Source: Sipunculus nudus (taxonomy: Eukaryota > Annelida > Sipuncula > Golfingiida > Sipunculidae). From it: a DNA stretch of 64,000 bases. This document shows positions 14,310 through 27,014 of this stretch, one piece after another (position 1 is the first letter of the stretch; each line of letters opens with the position of its first letter). The stretch is from contig CM049316.1 in NCBI GenBank assembly GCA_026874595.1, positions 61,079,676-61,143,675 on the forward strand, given 5' to 3'. The translations under genes were made by a program, and so were the position numbers. Under the pieces are notes generated by a model. The model was not told the DNA's origin and ran no database searches. It saw only the letters and a list, made by a program, of their open reading frames with translations.

Positions 14310-14492
14310 CAGGGGCGGATCCATGATTTAAGGAAAGGAGGAGTCCAACCCATAAGGACTTATGACAAAGCCTTAAAAAGGGTCCTCAGATCCGGAAAAG
14401 GGGGGGGGGGGGTTCCAGACCGCACAAATATGTCTGAAACCCTTGCGACGGCTGAAAAATAGGGAGTGCGGCGGACCCCCTGGATCCGCTTC
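14310..14492. mobile_element. Poly-G MITE with GCGGATCCA ends
   Basis: The left end is CAGGGGCGGATCCATGATTT. The right end is GGACCCCCTGGATCCGCTTC, whose reverse complement again gives GCGGATCCAGGGGGTCC. A run of about 14 G lies inside at 14400-14413. Relatives are at 34104 and at 62130-62560. It has no coding capacity. Confidence 0.6.
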
Positions 14493-17039
14493 GGATATTT
14501 GACCACAGCTCGTTTTTGTAACGATTCGACACTTCCGTTTCTTTTCTTATAGGGTTGAATCCAAGAATTTGGGGGATTTTGTTCAGGGCTTGGCCCCCAG
14601 TTTGTAACTGACTCTACCCCCACAACATATCTTCAATCAAGATTCATAAAACCATTTGTAAACCAATCAGAGATTTCCCTGTCGTGTCATAACAGATGCA
14701 ATTAAAGAAAGGTGTGCACAGGAGCTGAATGAAAGTGCAATTAGACTGAATAGAGTTGCCATGTAATCAAGGCAAAGCAATTACAGTCATTATTTAAATA
14801 CCTGGCAACTCAGCTCTGACATTTGAATACACAAAGTCCCAATTAACTTAAACACCTGCAACTTACATAATATATAATCATGATGAAATACAGAGAGTGA
14901 GAATTGTAGTAATAGACCTCCCCTTAGTACATTACAACCGTATCTCTTTTTGTGTTGCAGTATCGAATTGACAAGAATAAAGACAATTGTACTTAACGAA
15001 ATATAAACTCCAAGCTTATGAATCAGACACGTTTGTCTTGGCCTTCTCCTGTGTTTCTTTCATGTTTACAGCAGTAAAGTAATGAACAGCGTTAAGGGTA
15101 TGAGAGTTACTTATAATTACATACATTGGCTGTATCTGGATATCCGGATACAGTGCTATACCAGAGCAGGATGTCTAATTAGTTTATCTGGTCTCTTGTG
15201 TATTCTTGAAATCTCTTGATTAGTGAATAGGTCATCGTGGCCTTGGGATCCTATACCACGTCCTTGTCAGAAAATGAGACCCGTGACGTGGACAGGTCAG
15301 ACCAAATGCTGTCTTTAGCGTGGTCATGTATATATGATATGCCGCCTGGCTGTTATCCAGGACGCATACACGCCAAATACGCATTACGTGAAGGCGCTGG
15401 CTCTAATAATGAATAACACTAACAGGACTGTTCCCGAAGTTAGCCTCCATATTTTGATCTCCGGCGTCCGATGTTTTAGTGTGCACAAAAAAGCAGCTAG
15501 TGGAGGCTCACGAGGAACGATCAGGCCTCGTTTTTGAAAAGTGCAAGTAAAATCAACAGAAAAAACACCTGTATACAGCCCCAAGGTGGGAATCTTTATG
15601 AAGATCTGACCCATAGGCACAGAGAAGACACCGAGAAAACGTACTTGAGTTACTGCGCCTATCATAGGGGATATTAGTAGGATACCAGCTAGATTTCAAA
15701 TATATTCTTTTTAAAGGCCAGATGTATATAATACATCAATACATCATAAGAAATATTATTGAGAAAGTATTCTTCTCTGTAATGGTCTTAGTTAAAGGGT
15801 ATATTTGTGTTTGTATCTGTGTTTGTGTTTGTTCACAACATTTTCACGCAATCATAAACCAGGATTTTCAGGGCATTTTGGGAATGGGCCAATCAGGAAT
15901 CGTTGAATTTTTGTGTTGATCCGGCACATGATCTGGTCCAGGAAAGGCATCAAGGAATAGTCACAAATCTACAGTTATTTATGCACGAACAAACCTAAGA
16001 ATCTGGGTCAAATAAGCAAATGGCGGAGTCTTGCATTCGTTAGAATGCAGATTTCTAGTATAATATATTGATGGTGGAAGACTTGAATCTGATTTCTCTA
16101 GCACTCCAGCGTCTCTATCATAAATCATTGGTTCCAGGAGCGCCTATCTTTATCAAAACACCAATGCCCCTATCGATTTTTAATCCGTTTGTACATGTTG
16201 ATTTACTGTGACAAGTGTTGAGGGCACCTCGTTTGCTGGTACTTACAGTTAAGACGTAACGTGACCTCGTTTCGTTGGATTAAAGTGCAGCTAAGATCCT
16301 ACGGTCGGGGCAACAGTTTTTTTTTAACAAGAACAATCTAGCATTGTTAAAGAGGGTGCCCAATAAATAATGCATGGAGAGATTTGCCAGGACATGAAGA
16401 GCGATAACGGAGCATTGTGTTGATATACAGGTACAGAAAGGCATTTCATTTAGCGCTCAAACGACAGTGCTATATATAGCTGCTGAAGTTGCTGAGTCAT
16501 CTGAATAAATCTATAGTTTATACATTTACGAAAAGATATAACATGTTTTTTTTTTTAAATCAAAATGGAAAAAGGTTAGAATTGTATCTGTGTTTTATTT
16601 GTGTACCCATGTTGCAAGATATTCGTGTGCATTAAAATTCTTTGAGACAAATGTTGTTTGTAATTTTAAATACTAAGGACTAAAAATTACAATTGTTAGA
16701 CTCTCAATTTAAAAGCACTTCAGCTTTCAACTACATTGCTTGTTACCGTAGCGGATCGTTTGATATTCGCTGTGTGTTGTTATCCGAGAACACGCATACT
16801 CACACACTTGCAAGAAAAGTGGATTTTCAAAAATCGGAGTAACAATAGATAACTAATATCCGGATGTCATAAACGGGTCTTTCATCGTAGAAAGGAATTA
16901 GGTTAAGATGCAGATAATTTTTTTTTATTTAAAAAAAAAATTTCTATACAAAACATATTAAAATACTAATTTGAGGACAGATACATGAAAATGTTATTAC
17001 CAAGTATAAATAAATACATGTTCTCGTTTAGGCCGATCC
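14493..17039. other. Non-coding, nothing recognised
   Basis: Short open frames only, none with a recognisable domain. A GTTTGTGTTTGT-type tract lies near 15810. No repeat was recognised. Confidence 0.45.
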
Positions 17040-17830
17040 TAAGAAAAGCAATATTAAAGTTCAGTATAAGCTCCTTTTGGCACAACTGATGTATTTCTGC
17101 TGTAATGATACTCATATTATGCTGACAAATAGAGCAGCAAACCAGTAGATGCTACTATCTGCCTGTCCATTATCCTCTATCTCTGCTGCAAGAATCAGCA
17201 GTTTTACAGCATATGCTCTATTACCACTGAATCTCAGTATATATGCAGCAGAAATACTGAAAATCTGCTGTACTGAATAACAACTTATACTGTTTCTCTG
17301 CTGCTTCATGATGCACAGCATGGATAAGAGGGCAGATTTTCAGCAGATACTAACAGGCTGCTGCTTCAACAGAGTGCTCATAGGAATCATTAATATTATT
17401 TTTTAAGTTTTGAGAGCAGATTAGGAGCATATTCTGCTTCACTACCGCTTTGAGATAGACAATCTACATTTAATTAAACAAAATTCTTAACACATTGGGG
17501 CAGCAGATTAAGAGCATACGCTGAAGGTTTGCCGAATTCAACCACGGTATACGTAGTCTCTGCTCCTCCTATTGCTTCTTGTTTTTAAATAGTTGAAACT
17601 GCTGAACCAATGCTGCATTGCTGCTGAATTACTGCTCAGTAATACAGGTTTATTCCTTACACGTAAGGGAGCATATATTCTTCACAAACGCAGACCTGAA
17701 GCAGAAACCTACACGCTGTCATTACGTGTATACTGGATATTCTGCTGCAGACCTGATGAAAACAATTCTCTAGCTATCTGTTGAAAAGCTGCTTCAAATA
17801 TGCAGCATAACTACTGAACTTTGAGAAGGG
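17040..17830. repeat. CTGCTG/CAGCAG-rich degenerate repeat
   Basis: Dozens of CTGCTG, GCAGCA and TCAGCAG motifs are scattered over about 790 bp, at a density far above the flanks and on both strands. Irregular spacing rules out a simple microsatellite. It could be a decayed interspersed element or an inverted array. Three short open frames cross it but look incidental. Confidence 0.5.
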
Positions 17831-18600
17831 AAGTTTAGCCATAATTAATATTTCAGATGGGTTAAAAAAAACTGCTAGATAACACAGAAAATTCTCTCTG
17901 ATAGTATAATGTGCTGCTACTAGCCCCGGCGGTCGCCAAGTATTCTTGCAGGTGTTTATTTTCCATTTATTCCTTTTTTCAGTCTCTGTTACTCATAAAC
18001 CTCATGTTGCTCCGAGGCAGGTGTAGGTCTAGGAGGAACAGACGACAGGTTAACAAAGACGGGGCGCTTGCAGCACAGACGACATTACTGCCATTTACTG
18101 GGATCTCCCGCCACTTGGGTATACAGCAGACGATCAAGGCCCAGGAGACTCTCAATGGCACTCCGCAGTAAATGTGAACTCCGCAGCGAAAGCCCGCCAA
18201 GAACTCATCATGTCGTCTGTCAGACCTACTCTGTTTGTTTTCCGCTAATCAGTGAAGAACTCGGGATATGTCAGACTGTGCCCTTACTTAATCGCGCTAT
18301 GGCCTCATAGAAACCTTAAGAGGATTCTTCGAGGTTCCTAGGGACCCTAATGATTAATTCTTTTGATTATCGCCCGACCATTAACTGTTCCCTTGAGCGA
18401 TTTGCTGAATCGAAAATGATTCATAAAGAAACAAAGGCTGCGCCACGGATTTTTTTTTCAATTGTTGAAGTTTTCCGTATTACGATGCAGCAAAGCATTA
18501 TTTCTCCTCCAGAACGTAGGATAATTCTTTCTTTTCAACGGAGCAAAGTGATAAGATGTCAAAGTCTATCTATTTATGTACAGCCGAACTTTATCACAAA
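17831..18600. other. Non-coding, with a small GAACC-type fragment
   Basis: Near 18310-18348 a short stretch (GAAACCTTAAGAGG, TTCGAGGTTCC) resembles units of the 56-59 kb array. Nothing else was recognised. Confidence 0.35.
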
Positions 18601-18611
18601 TCATAAAATGC

Positions 18612-18612
18612 A

Positions 18613-18684
<72 letters not shown>

Positions 18685-18697
18685 ATATATTTATACT
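18612..18697. repeat. (AT)n microsatellite
   Basis: An almost pure AT dinucleotide tract, broken by ACACAT and ATTTAT. The frame across it reads IYIYIY and is not a gene. Confidence 0.95.
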
Positions 18698-18902
18698 TAC
18701 TGCTGTTTTGCCATTGTTAATTTATTAAATTAACTTTCTAAATCCTGTGTGCGAGAGCAAACATTTTTCTTTTTACATCCTTGATCGAAAGTTACAAGAC
18801 CTAGGTAGTCAGAGGTTGAAATGTTTAAATCTGGTTTTGTAAAGTTCTGTATGGGCAAGGTCTTGTATCTATTTTAATTAAAATATGACGCAAGATTGGA
18901 GT

Positions 18903-18970
18903 TTAATGAAAGGTAATGCTTAGTTTGTCTCTAAGTTTTAATAAGGTAATGCTTAGTTTGTCTCATGATT
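18903..18970. repeat. Short tandem duplication
   Basis: The block AAGGTAATGCTTAGTTTGTC occurs twice about 35 bases apart. Confidence 0.8.
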
Positions 18971-19190
18971 TATGTAAAAATTGAAATTACTTATTTAATT
19001 CATCTTTTTTACATTTTAATTTATAATTTATCATATTTTTTAATAATGTCGTTACAGTTTCCTTATATTGTTAATCAAACAGTGTTTATTTATATTCAAA
19101 TATGAAAACACTTTGAATATGAGACAGTCATGTTTTATTTTCATGTTGGAGCTGAATAGGTACGGTACAATAAAGTTGCTGTTTATAATG

Positions 19191-19193
<3 letters not shown>

Positions 19194-19256
<63 letters not shown>
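19194..19256. repeat. (TA)n microsatellite
   Basis: A pure TA tract of about 60 bases. Confidence 0.95.
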
Positions 19257-19259
<3 letters not shown>

Positions 19260-19522
19260 CCCACCAAACAAATAACTTAACCTGTCTCAATACTTATTTT
19301 TTATTGTATGTTGAGATAGTTGTCTGGTTAAAGGATTCGATAATATGGAGAGGGGGCGCAGAGGAGGCCAAGGTAATTAAGCGTGGGAGAGAATCATTTT
19401 GAAAATTGAGGCTGCAATGGAGCAATAGTTTAAAATGCCACATGCTGTGAAATCAGGCTATGTTTATCGGTGTTTATTTTCCAAATTTTTACGTCGAAAT
19501 GGGAGCGCCCTCTGTGCCTCAA

Positions 19523-19580
19523 ACCCCCCCCCCCCCCCCCCCCCCCCGCCACCCCCCCGCCACCCCCCCCCCCCCCCGCC
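19523..19580. repeat. Poly-C tract with GCCAC interruptions
   Basis: Three C runs are separated by CGCCAC spacers, suggesting local slippage. Confidence 0.9.
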
Positions 19581-20909
19581 ACCTTAATCCGTCAAAGTAA
19601 AGTGCTATGTTTTTCATGAAAGCCTCATGTTGGTAGGTGATGTAAATAGCTTCCGACTATTGCTGTGGTGTATTTGCTAAATATAACCCCATGTTCTACA
19701 GACAACAGACAAAATTCCGATATGTCATAATGTTATCACAACCTACCATCAGTGCTTACGTAAGCCAGAGAAAAATTATACGAGCTGAAATGTAGACGTT
19801 CTATATATCAAATTGTGCGGAATATTAAGTGAAAACAGAAGATATTTGAAATGGTTATGGGCTTTCATATGAGCATAATCTTAATATTAAATATTAACGG
19901 TTTTATACAATTCACAAATATTTTATAAATGTTTATAAATAAATAAATGTGTATGTGTTTATGTATATAAATAAATAAAGAAAGAAATAAAATAAATTTC
20001 AATTATCTTATAATGTACTTGGAGCCAAAATTGCGTTTAAAAGATTATCAGTCGAGAAGAAATACATAAAATTGCACCAGATAGCCAGGGTGATACAAAT
20101 ATGTGCTTCAAGTGATGCGTTTAAACAACAACATAATAATTTCAGGCCAGAGCACCAAGTACATATTGTCTGATCCACCAGTATTTCCCTACTGAAATTA
20201 ACTGACAGGCGGCCTAATATGAGGTGCAAAACTTAAAAATAAAAGCCAACATATATATTTTGCAACCCTTTTGGTCCTTCATAAACTCGTAGCCAAGTGA
20301 CATGGCGTATGTCATGGGCTGGCAGCCTCATTTTAATAGTTACAATTTTCAGAATATCTATGATACTGAACAACCAATCAGGAGCTGTAAAGTGTAATTG
20401 CTTGAGCATGTGACCAATGACCTTGATCTTTCTAAATAGGGTTGATGAGTTTTGAAAAACAAACAGTTTCCTCAGATATTGATATTTTTGAATTACATTA
20501 ATTATGCAAGGTATGGCTTTAATGTCAATATAGTTAATTAGGCCTATTGCACCCAATCGTGGAACAGACTTAAGAACGACAATAAAATAATACGAATTCT
20601 CCTCCGTCGAGGGCAAGCAAGGACTGAACAAAATTCGAAAAAAAAGTTGATTTCTGATTTTCTACACAGAAGGTTGCATTACAACCTAAATTTAGCGGGA
20701 GTTGTAAGGGAATGAGGTTTTGAACATTGATTTAATGCCGTTAAAACAGGATATGATGTCATAACGCAAGCCCTTAAGTTACCTCTATTACCCCTTAATG
20801 TCTGTCAAGTGTCATTTTCTTTTTAATTAAATCCAGGAAAATCAATACATTACATTTGCCGCGGTCATGATGAAAACCACGGTTATGTGACTCACAACGC
20901 GCGGTGTAA
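19581..20909. other. Non-coding, nothing recognised
   Basis: A 132-codon minus-strand open frame at 20233-20631 has no recognisable domain. An ATAAATAA-rich patch lies near 19935-19998. Confidence 0.4.
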
Positions 20910-20922
20910 CCCCCCCCCCCCC

Positions 20923-20981
<59 letters not shown>
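20910..20981. repeat. Poly-C plus (CT)n microsatellite
   Basis: A C run is followed by about 60 bases of CT repeats with one TTT interruption. The reverse frame reads RERERE and is not coding. Confidence 0.95.
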
Positions 20982-20984
<3 letters not shown>

Positions 20985-21592
20985 GCATATTCTGTAATAA
21001 ATGTCATGCAGAGATGCCTTCATGAACACTTTCTTCTTATTTTTAAGATAGGGTTAGAAAGTGCCAAGAAAACTATAATGAAAAATTCAATTCCATCCTC
21101 CTGTTAAAAAGGCATAATACACATCGCAGAAAGTCAATATTTTTCCCCTTAGGGATGGCCTAATTCTATTATCGGCCAAGGTCCCGGGATTAATTATCAA
21201 AAAGACACATTTATATTTGAAAGAAATGGAATGAGAAACATTTGTTAAACAACCGAAGCTGGTTGTTAACTGAAAAACGTAACTGAAAGTTAATTGAAAA
21301 TCGTAACTTCATTGGTCCTATATTTCGCCGTGTTAGCGGGCCCCCAGCATGAAGGTTACATATGATCACACGGTCAACAATGATGCTTTAGATGGGCTAT
21401 TAATATTATTTTCTTATAGTTTTTGTTTTTATTTAATACAGATTGGTTGGCCCAGCGGTATACAAAACCAACATCTATACAAAGTAGACAAAGCAGAGAG
21501 GCAGATGACAAACTGGAACACCCGAGAGGACTATTATTTAAAAGTAACCGTTGATAGATATAGAGACTATTACTTCCATAAGCATAGATTAT

Positions 21593-21646
<54 letters not shown>

Positions 21647-24600
21647 CCATCCATTCCAAATTCTTAATTTTTATTAAGCATTTTTTTATCTTTCGTACTT
21701 TTGACAAAATTTCAAAGAGATTGATCAAATTAATTACCTTTAATGAGTAAATGAGTGCACATAAATATATTGCAATTCTTTTATCTTACTGCAAATTTCC
21801 TTTCCTCATTAACTCTTTTATTATTGTATACAGTGTAAATGCTGGCAAAGTTTCAATTAGTACATCCATGAAATAACTAAACCTTCTTAATTGGAAGAAA
21901 AAGGACAGTCCCAGACGCCCAGGCTAAAGTTTTTGAACATCACATGACATTTCGGAGCATTCAAAGAGGAGAATTGTGTTAAATTTTAAAGGTTATGTAA
22001 AATTTAATTTACGTTTAAGCATCTGATGTCACCGCATCATTTCATGATTATAGGCCTATTATCGCATTATTATATGATCATCTGTTTCCAGTGAAATTTA
22101 AGGTCGAGTTATCAAAATGTCAGCATAGGTTTTGACTAATTTAAGACAGTCGTCAGTTGTCAGTGAATGCAGCAAGAACCACTCTTGAATCTCTCCGTGC
22201 TATTACCTACAGCCAGGAATTCGCGCGTCCTGTCGGAAATTCGGACCCCCTTGACCGAGCAAACAAAAGAGATTCGGAACGTTACAGACGCTTGCTCCGG
22301 CACTCCTGAAAGCCCTGTCTGCATTTCTCAAACTGCTTTTACATGAACCTCCATAAAAAAGGTAAGTCAATTGATTTGCCAATATCACACGTTCTTCATG
22401 TACAAGGCCCGGGAAAATTACCCACATACCAGAGTCCACAAGCTACTTACAAGAATGCTCTACTTCAAAAGGTGGAGTCGATAATAACCCTCCGGAGATA
22501 AAATTGATTTCCTACAGAATGTAATCCATCGTTTCATTATTCCGTGCAAAATAATTGGTGTTTCCCCATTTTCCAACTTACATATTTCCGCCTGTTAGCC
22601 ACAACTGCATTTACAGCATTTGGCCCAAGAAAGAGCAGTTGAGACACGGTACCAGTGTTTTAATCAAAAGACACATGGATAAAAACGACACCATTAACCC
22701 AAACGTGCACGTGGGTGTGAAATCTCGCACAATTTTTTTCCTGAAAGGTCTAAGTTTAGTCATCCGTAAAACGGTTATGTGACAAATCCGCGCTGACATT
22801 TAGGCGGGAGATTAAACCCGCAGGAGGTCATTGAGTGCGCGTTGTGCCCGGGAAGCAAGGTGTTTTTGATGATGCCAATCTCGGATGATGGTTCCAATCT
22901 CTGAGAAAGTTGGCTAAACAGGAGGTGACCCCAACAAAGTGGGACCCGAATAATGGTCGCCATAGGATTGGGCGATCTCACCTAAAAGCTCCTTGAATTG
23001 ATTTTTTTATTTTCTTTTTATATTGGTGGTTGCATGGCTTGACAACAACATGGAGAAGAAATAAATCTTACGAAAAAAACGATGCTTTGAAAACTCGTGA
23101 ACAGATCTCATGATTGAATATTAGCTTTTTGAAAATGGGTAAACAGATAGAAAACCTGTCCCAAAAAGTCCAAACACACATTTACATCACAACATCTTTG
23201 CCCTCGCATTGCAGGAATGCCTAATAAGTGCCTGCACATTTTTAAAAAGAAAAATGTCCAGTCAATGTTCCAACCATTTAACTGAGACATTCACTTTTAA
23301 ATGTGCTATGATCCTCTACGGTTTGCCAAAATAGGAGGAAGAAAATTTGAAATAGACCCAACATTGTTGTTATTTAAACACTTGTTCTTCAGAAAAAAAT
23401 ACCATGGGGGGAAGCGGTCCTATAGAGGCGGGCTCTGCCCAGCATGCAGGTTACCGTAAAATACACCATAGCATACTCGTTTCACAGAAAGGAGGGGTTT
23501 GACGAGACCAGGTTAATGGGTCAAATGCCACATAACTACCTATTTCGTTTTATTTTGAACAAGCTATCAACATATAAACTTTCACTTAGTTTATTCTCTT
23601 TAGACCACAAATGTCAAATACTTAACGAGACTTGCAATTTTGTCAATGAAAGCCAATTATTGCTACCAAATGCAGAAAAGGCTAGACTATAAAAATGACC
23701 GTAGTATGTGCGCGAAATATGGCTTACCAAGAGGTTTTCACGTTTGACGGTAAATATCGAGAGATTTTGCAAGTGATTGCAACTGTGTCATTGAAAGCTT
23801 ATCAAATATTAAAAATCTAGAAGATTTGTCGAGACTCCAGTTGTAAAAAATTAACACAAGCTATTAAATGATATTACATACTTTTGGAACTGCAACTTCC
23901 TCTGGTAACCAAGATTCTATTGAAAATAACTCTATCCTGCCCCATGCATGAAATAAGTATCAAGTTTAAAGATCATGCATTCAGCCAATTAGGAGAAAAT
24001 CGACAGATAGATGGACAGACACGACAATTAGGGTCGTAAGCGGTAAGCTGGCATCTGTAACCACTCTAACTGTGACGTTACCACGCGGGCTGGCATTAAC
24101 AGAGTTACTCGAAGGTGTTAAGAGAATTTCTAGCTATTCACTCGAAATTCCTGCCGTTGGTATACCGTAGATAATCGTAGGTAGGCAAAGGAATACCATT
24201 GGCACTATTGTATCTCATACACGCAGCAATATCCTGTTATTTCCTGACACGAGGTGATTAATCGACCACCATGACGTCATATTGTGGCGACATGCACAGA
24301 CGTTTGCCATTATCTGCTTTCGCTCACATGATGAGACTGTCTTAAACCGTATAGGATTTCCCGTGATTAAACATTATTAAGGAGACAACATTTTGTCACA
24401 GCTGTTATTAATAAGGGATTGTCTGTAATTTGGTGCGACATCGTGATATATAAACTAAGAATGAACAATAAAACGGATAGGTCACACAACAAATGATATT
24501 GTTCTACGGACACGGGGATAGAAATATATGGCGCGAGCGGATAATTTTTTTGTCTTTACCGGTAGAGACACAATTCCTAGAATTTTGCCAGCTTGTCAAG

Positions 24601-25660
24601 AAAATAAAAAAAAATAGCTTCCATTCTTAAATTGGTGTTTATAATCGACACGAAATTTAGTCCATTTCCATACGTTAAAGAATTCTTTCAAGGAATTCGA
24701 GCCATATAGCACAGAGGAACTGGTCTTCACTTTAAAAAATTATTCAAGAAAAATGGGAGTGGCGAATCCGTAGTCTAATTGTTTTGTTTCCCCTTGATGC
24801 AGAAAATTGGATGATATTAATTCTGCCTTTCAATCATTTTGAACACACAGTCCAGCGAATTAGTTGCAATGTAACTGGAATCCAAAATTATTGAATAAAA
24901 TCTGTAGAAGATACCATATCATGTTTTTGCTGAATTTTTGAGCGGTCGCCGCATTTGAATTTCGAAACTAATACCATTTTTTTTTTTTTTTTTTAGCAAA
25001 TGATGTCTGACATGTCAGGGGTGGTCGCATTCTGCGGAACAAAGAAGATGAATGGATTGATTGTAAAAAAATTGCTTAGTTTTACTTAGAAATATAAATA
25101 ACGAATATAGTAAGCGACAAGTCCAATATTTTGATAAAAACACATCCTATGATATTGCATTGGAAATAATAGCGATAAATAAACCTTCGCGAATAAGAAG
25201 CCCCATCGCCGTAAACAAGTCTTAAGGAAAAAGTTTGCTATTTTAAGTGATGTTAAATCTTTAAAATTATCTGCTAATAATGACCAGTAATTTCTACTTG
25301 TTACATATTCACTTAGGCCCCCGTACAATCGTTCTGATTTTGCGCACATTTGATCTAACAGCATAAATCCATAAAAAAATCGATATGCTATGTGATTATC
25401 ATATGGCGTGCTCGCGAAAATTTAACCCTGGCGAAACAATAAAAAAGTGAACATTACGAAATTTTAACCTCGCGAATATGAAGGGAAGCACAGTATTTCA
25501 GATGCCAACCAGATGGGTAGCAGCATCAGGAAGTGTATATACTTTTGACAATGACATTCAGTCATTTGATCCAGTTAAGGTAATACAACGCTAACTACCA
25601 CCAGGTCATAACTTCATGAACAATGCTTTTCTCAGGTCCGCTGGTAGGCTTGAAAAATAA
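20982..25660. other. Non-coding, with simple repeats only
   Basis: It holds an (AT)n tract at 21599-21640 and a T run near 24978-24994. CGCGAAAATTTAACCC-type fragments at 25410-25480 pair with those near 5600. No supportable exon was seen. Confidence 0.45.
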
Positions 25661-25666
25661 CTCTAT

Positions 25667-25945
25667 TTAGGCCAAAAAACCTAAAAGGTATGGTTCTGAG
25701 GCACTTATTTTTAGAAATCACTGCGGGCGGGCGATATTTTATTTTTTAACTTTTTTTTGTATATTCGACAAAAATGTCATATGATCAGGGGAAAGCATGA
25801 GAATAAATGATATTTTTGGCTAAACAGGTAAAAGCACTTCATAACAAAGGAAATCTTATCAAAATTGTATTTTATCTTCTTGAAAGATGAAAGTCAAAAT
25901 AAAAACGTTTGATGCCGGGGGGGGGGGGGTTAATATTGACGCGCT
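25667..25945 (+). mobile_element. GGCCAAAAAAGG MITE, copy 1 (right end decayed)
   Basis: It opens TTAGGCCAAAAAAC, then AAAGGTATGGTTCTGAGGCA, and carries the same internal blocks as copy 2 at 43255-43597: AAATCA(C/G)TGCGGGC, GTCATATGATCAGGG, TTCTTGAAAGAT and a G run near its right end. The right inverted repeat is missing or diverged. Confidence 0.65.
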
Positions 25946-26523
25946 TAACAGGTACAGAATGAACATACAAGCTCATACCCACGCGAGTAACTGACAGTGC
26001 AAAAGTCGAATTGTGTAGTCGTCTTCCTCCAGCTGTTGCAACCTAAGAGCTCTCCCTGGGACGCAAAGCTGGATGTTTACAGGTATATCTTAATCAAGTT
26101 TTGACTGACGGAAGGCCAAGTCTGTAGCAGGGCTTACTTCTATACAGTAGGTTCACCAATGCCTACAAATATTAATACACCGGCTTGTACCTTTATTGAA
26201 AAGGCACTAGCCCACACTCTCTGGGTCAGTTATTGACGTCAATGCATGATATATTATCGGGCATTCAAGAAAAACCGATGTTTCTTCGTTTTAAGTATAT
26301 GGAGAACAGTAGAACGGAACTCCGCTGAAATCAATGGCGGTATTGATAGATTTGCACGAGAATACAACAGGAAAATACAATACAACTAGTACAATACAAT
26401 ACCAATAAGAGAATCTATGTGCCGAGTGAGTTTGGGAGTCGACAGTCGCGTAGCCTCCAAGTAAAAGCCGAAGGAACGTTCTATGGATGACCGCGCCCTC
26501 ATCCGCAAATTATTGTCGGGTAC

Positions 26524-27006
26524 TAGTGATGAAGTCGAGTCCACACCATCCGGGTCCAAGTCCGAGTCCAGGCCAATAAATTCCGAATCAAAGTCCTAGT
26601 CCTTTAAGTCGGAGTCCACGTCCACCTCCGTCAAGGCCGAGTCATAGGAAACCCGAGTTCAAGTACAAGAGCTAAATTCCATTTTAAATACATTTACGAT
26701 TTAAAATTGAGATTAGGATATGTGCTTTAATGTAAGTTTACACGGTCTTTTTTTTTGTTTACATTTAGCTCCCGATACAGGTTTGGTATTTGTATGTTTG
26801 GTGTATATAACTCTGATTTTGAATGTTCTGTTTGTAGTTCGTACATGTATATAAGTCTTTATATTATGTGACAGAGATTTTTTTAATAATTGACTCGAAC
26901 TGATTTCTCGAGTCCTTACCTCCGAGTCCAGAATCCCCGAGTCTGAGTCCATGAAATGTAAAGTTGGACTCGAGTCTGGACTCGAGTGTCAAGTTCTACA
27001 TCTCTG
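26524..27006 (+). mobile_element. hAT-like non-autonomous element rich in GAGTCC, copy 2
   Basis: The left end is TAGTGATGAAGTCGAGTCC. The right end, reverse complemented, is CAGAGATGTAGAACTTGACA. Both ends are packed with GAGTCC motifs. The 8 bases before (tcgggtac) and after (taggatac) match at 6 of 8 positions, as expected for an aged 8-bp hAT target duplication. The interior is AT-rich with no transposase. The same motif order appears at 250-697. Confidence 0.7.
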
Positions 27007-27014
27007 TAGGATAC

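Noticed and set aside
18350..18733. Open frames reading IYIYIY or RERERE at AT and CT tracts (also 19052, 20795, 21349, 44361, 48828, 60942)
   Set aside because: They are translations of dinucleotide microsatellites, which lack stops in some frames.
20233..20631. 132-codon minus-strand frame as a gene or reverse-transcriptase fragment
   Set aside because: No recognisable motif or polar/hydrophobic pattern of a known family and no splice context. Frames of this length are expected by chance in 64 kb.
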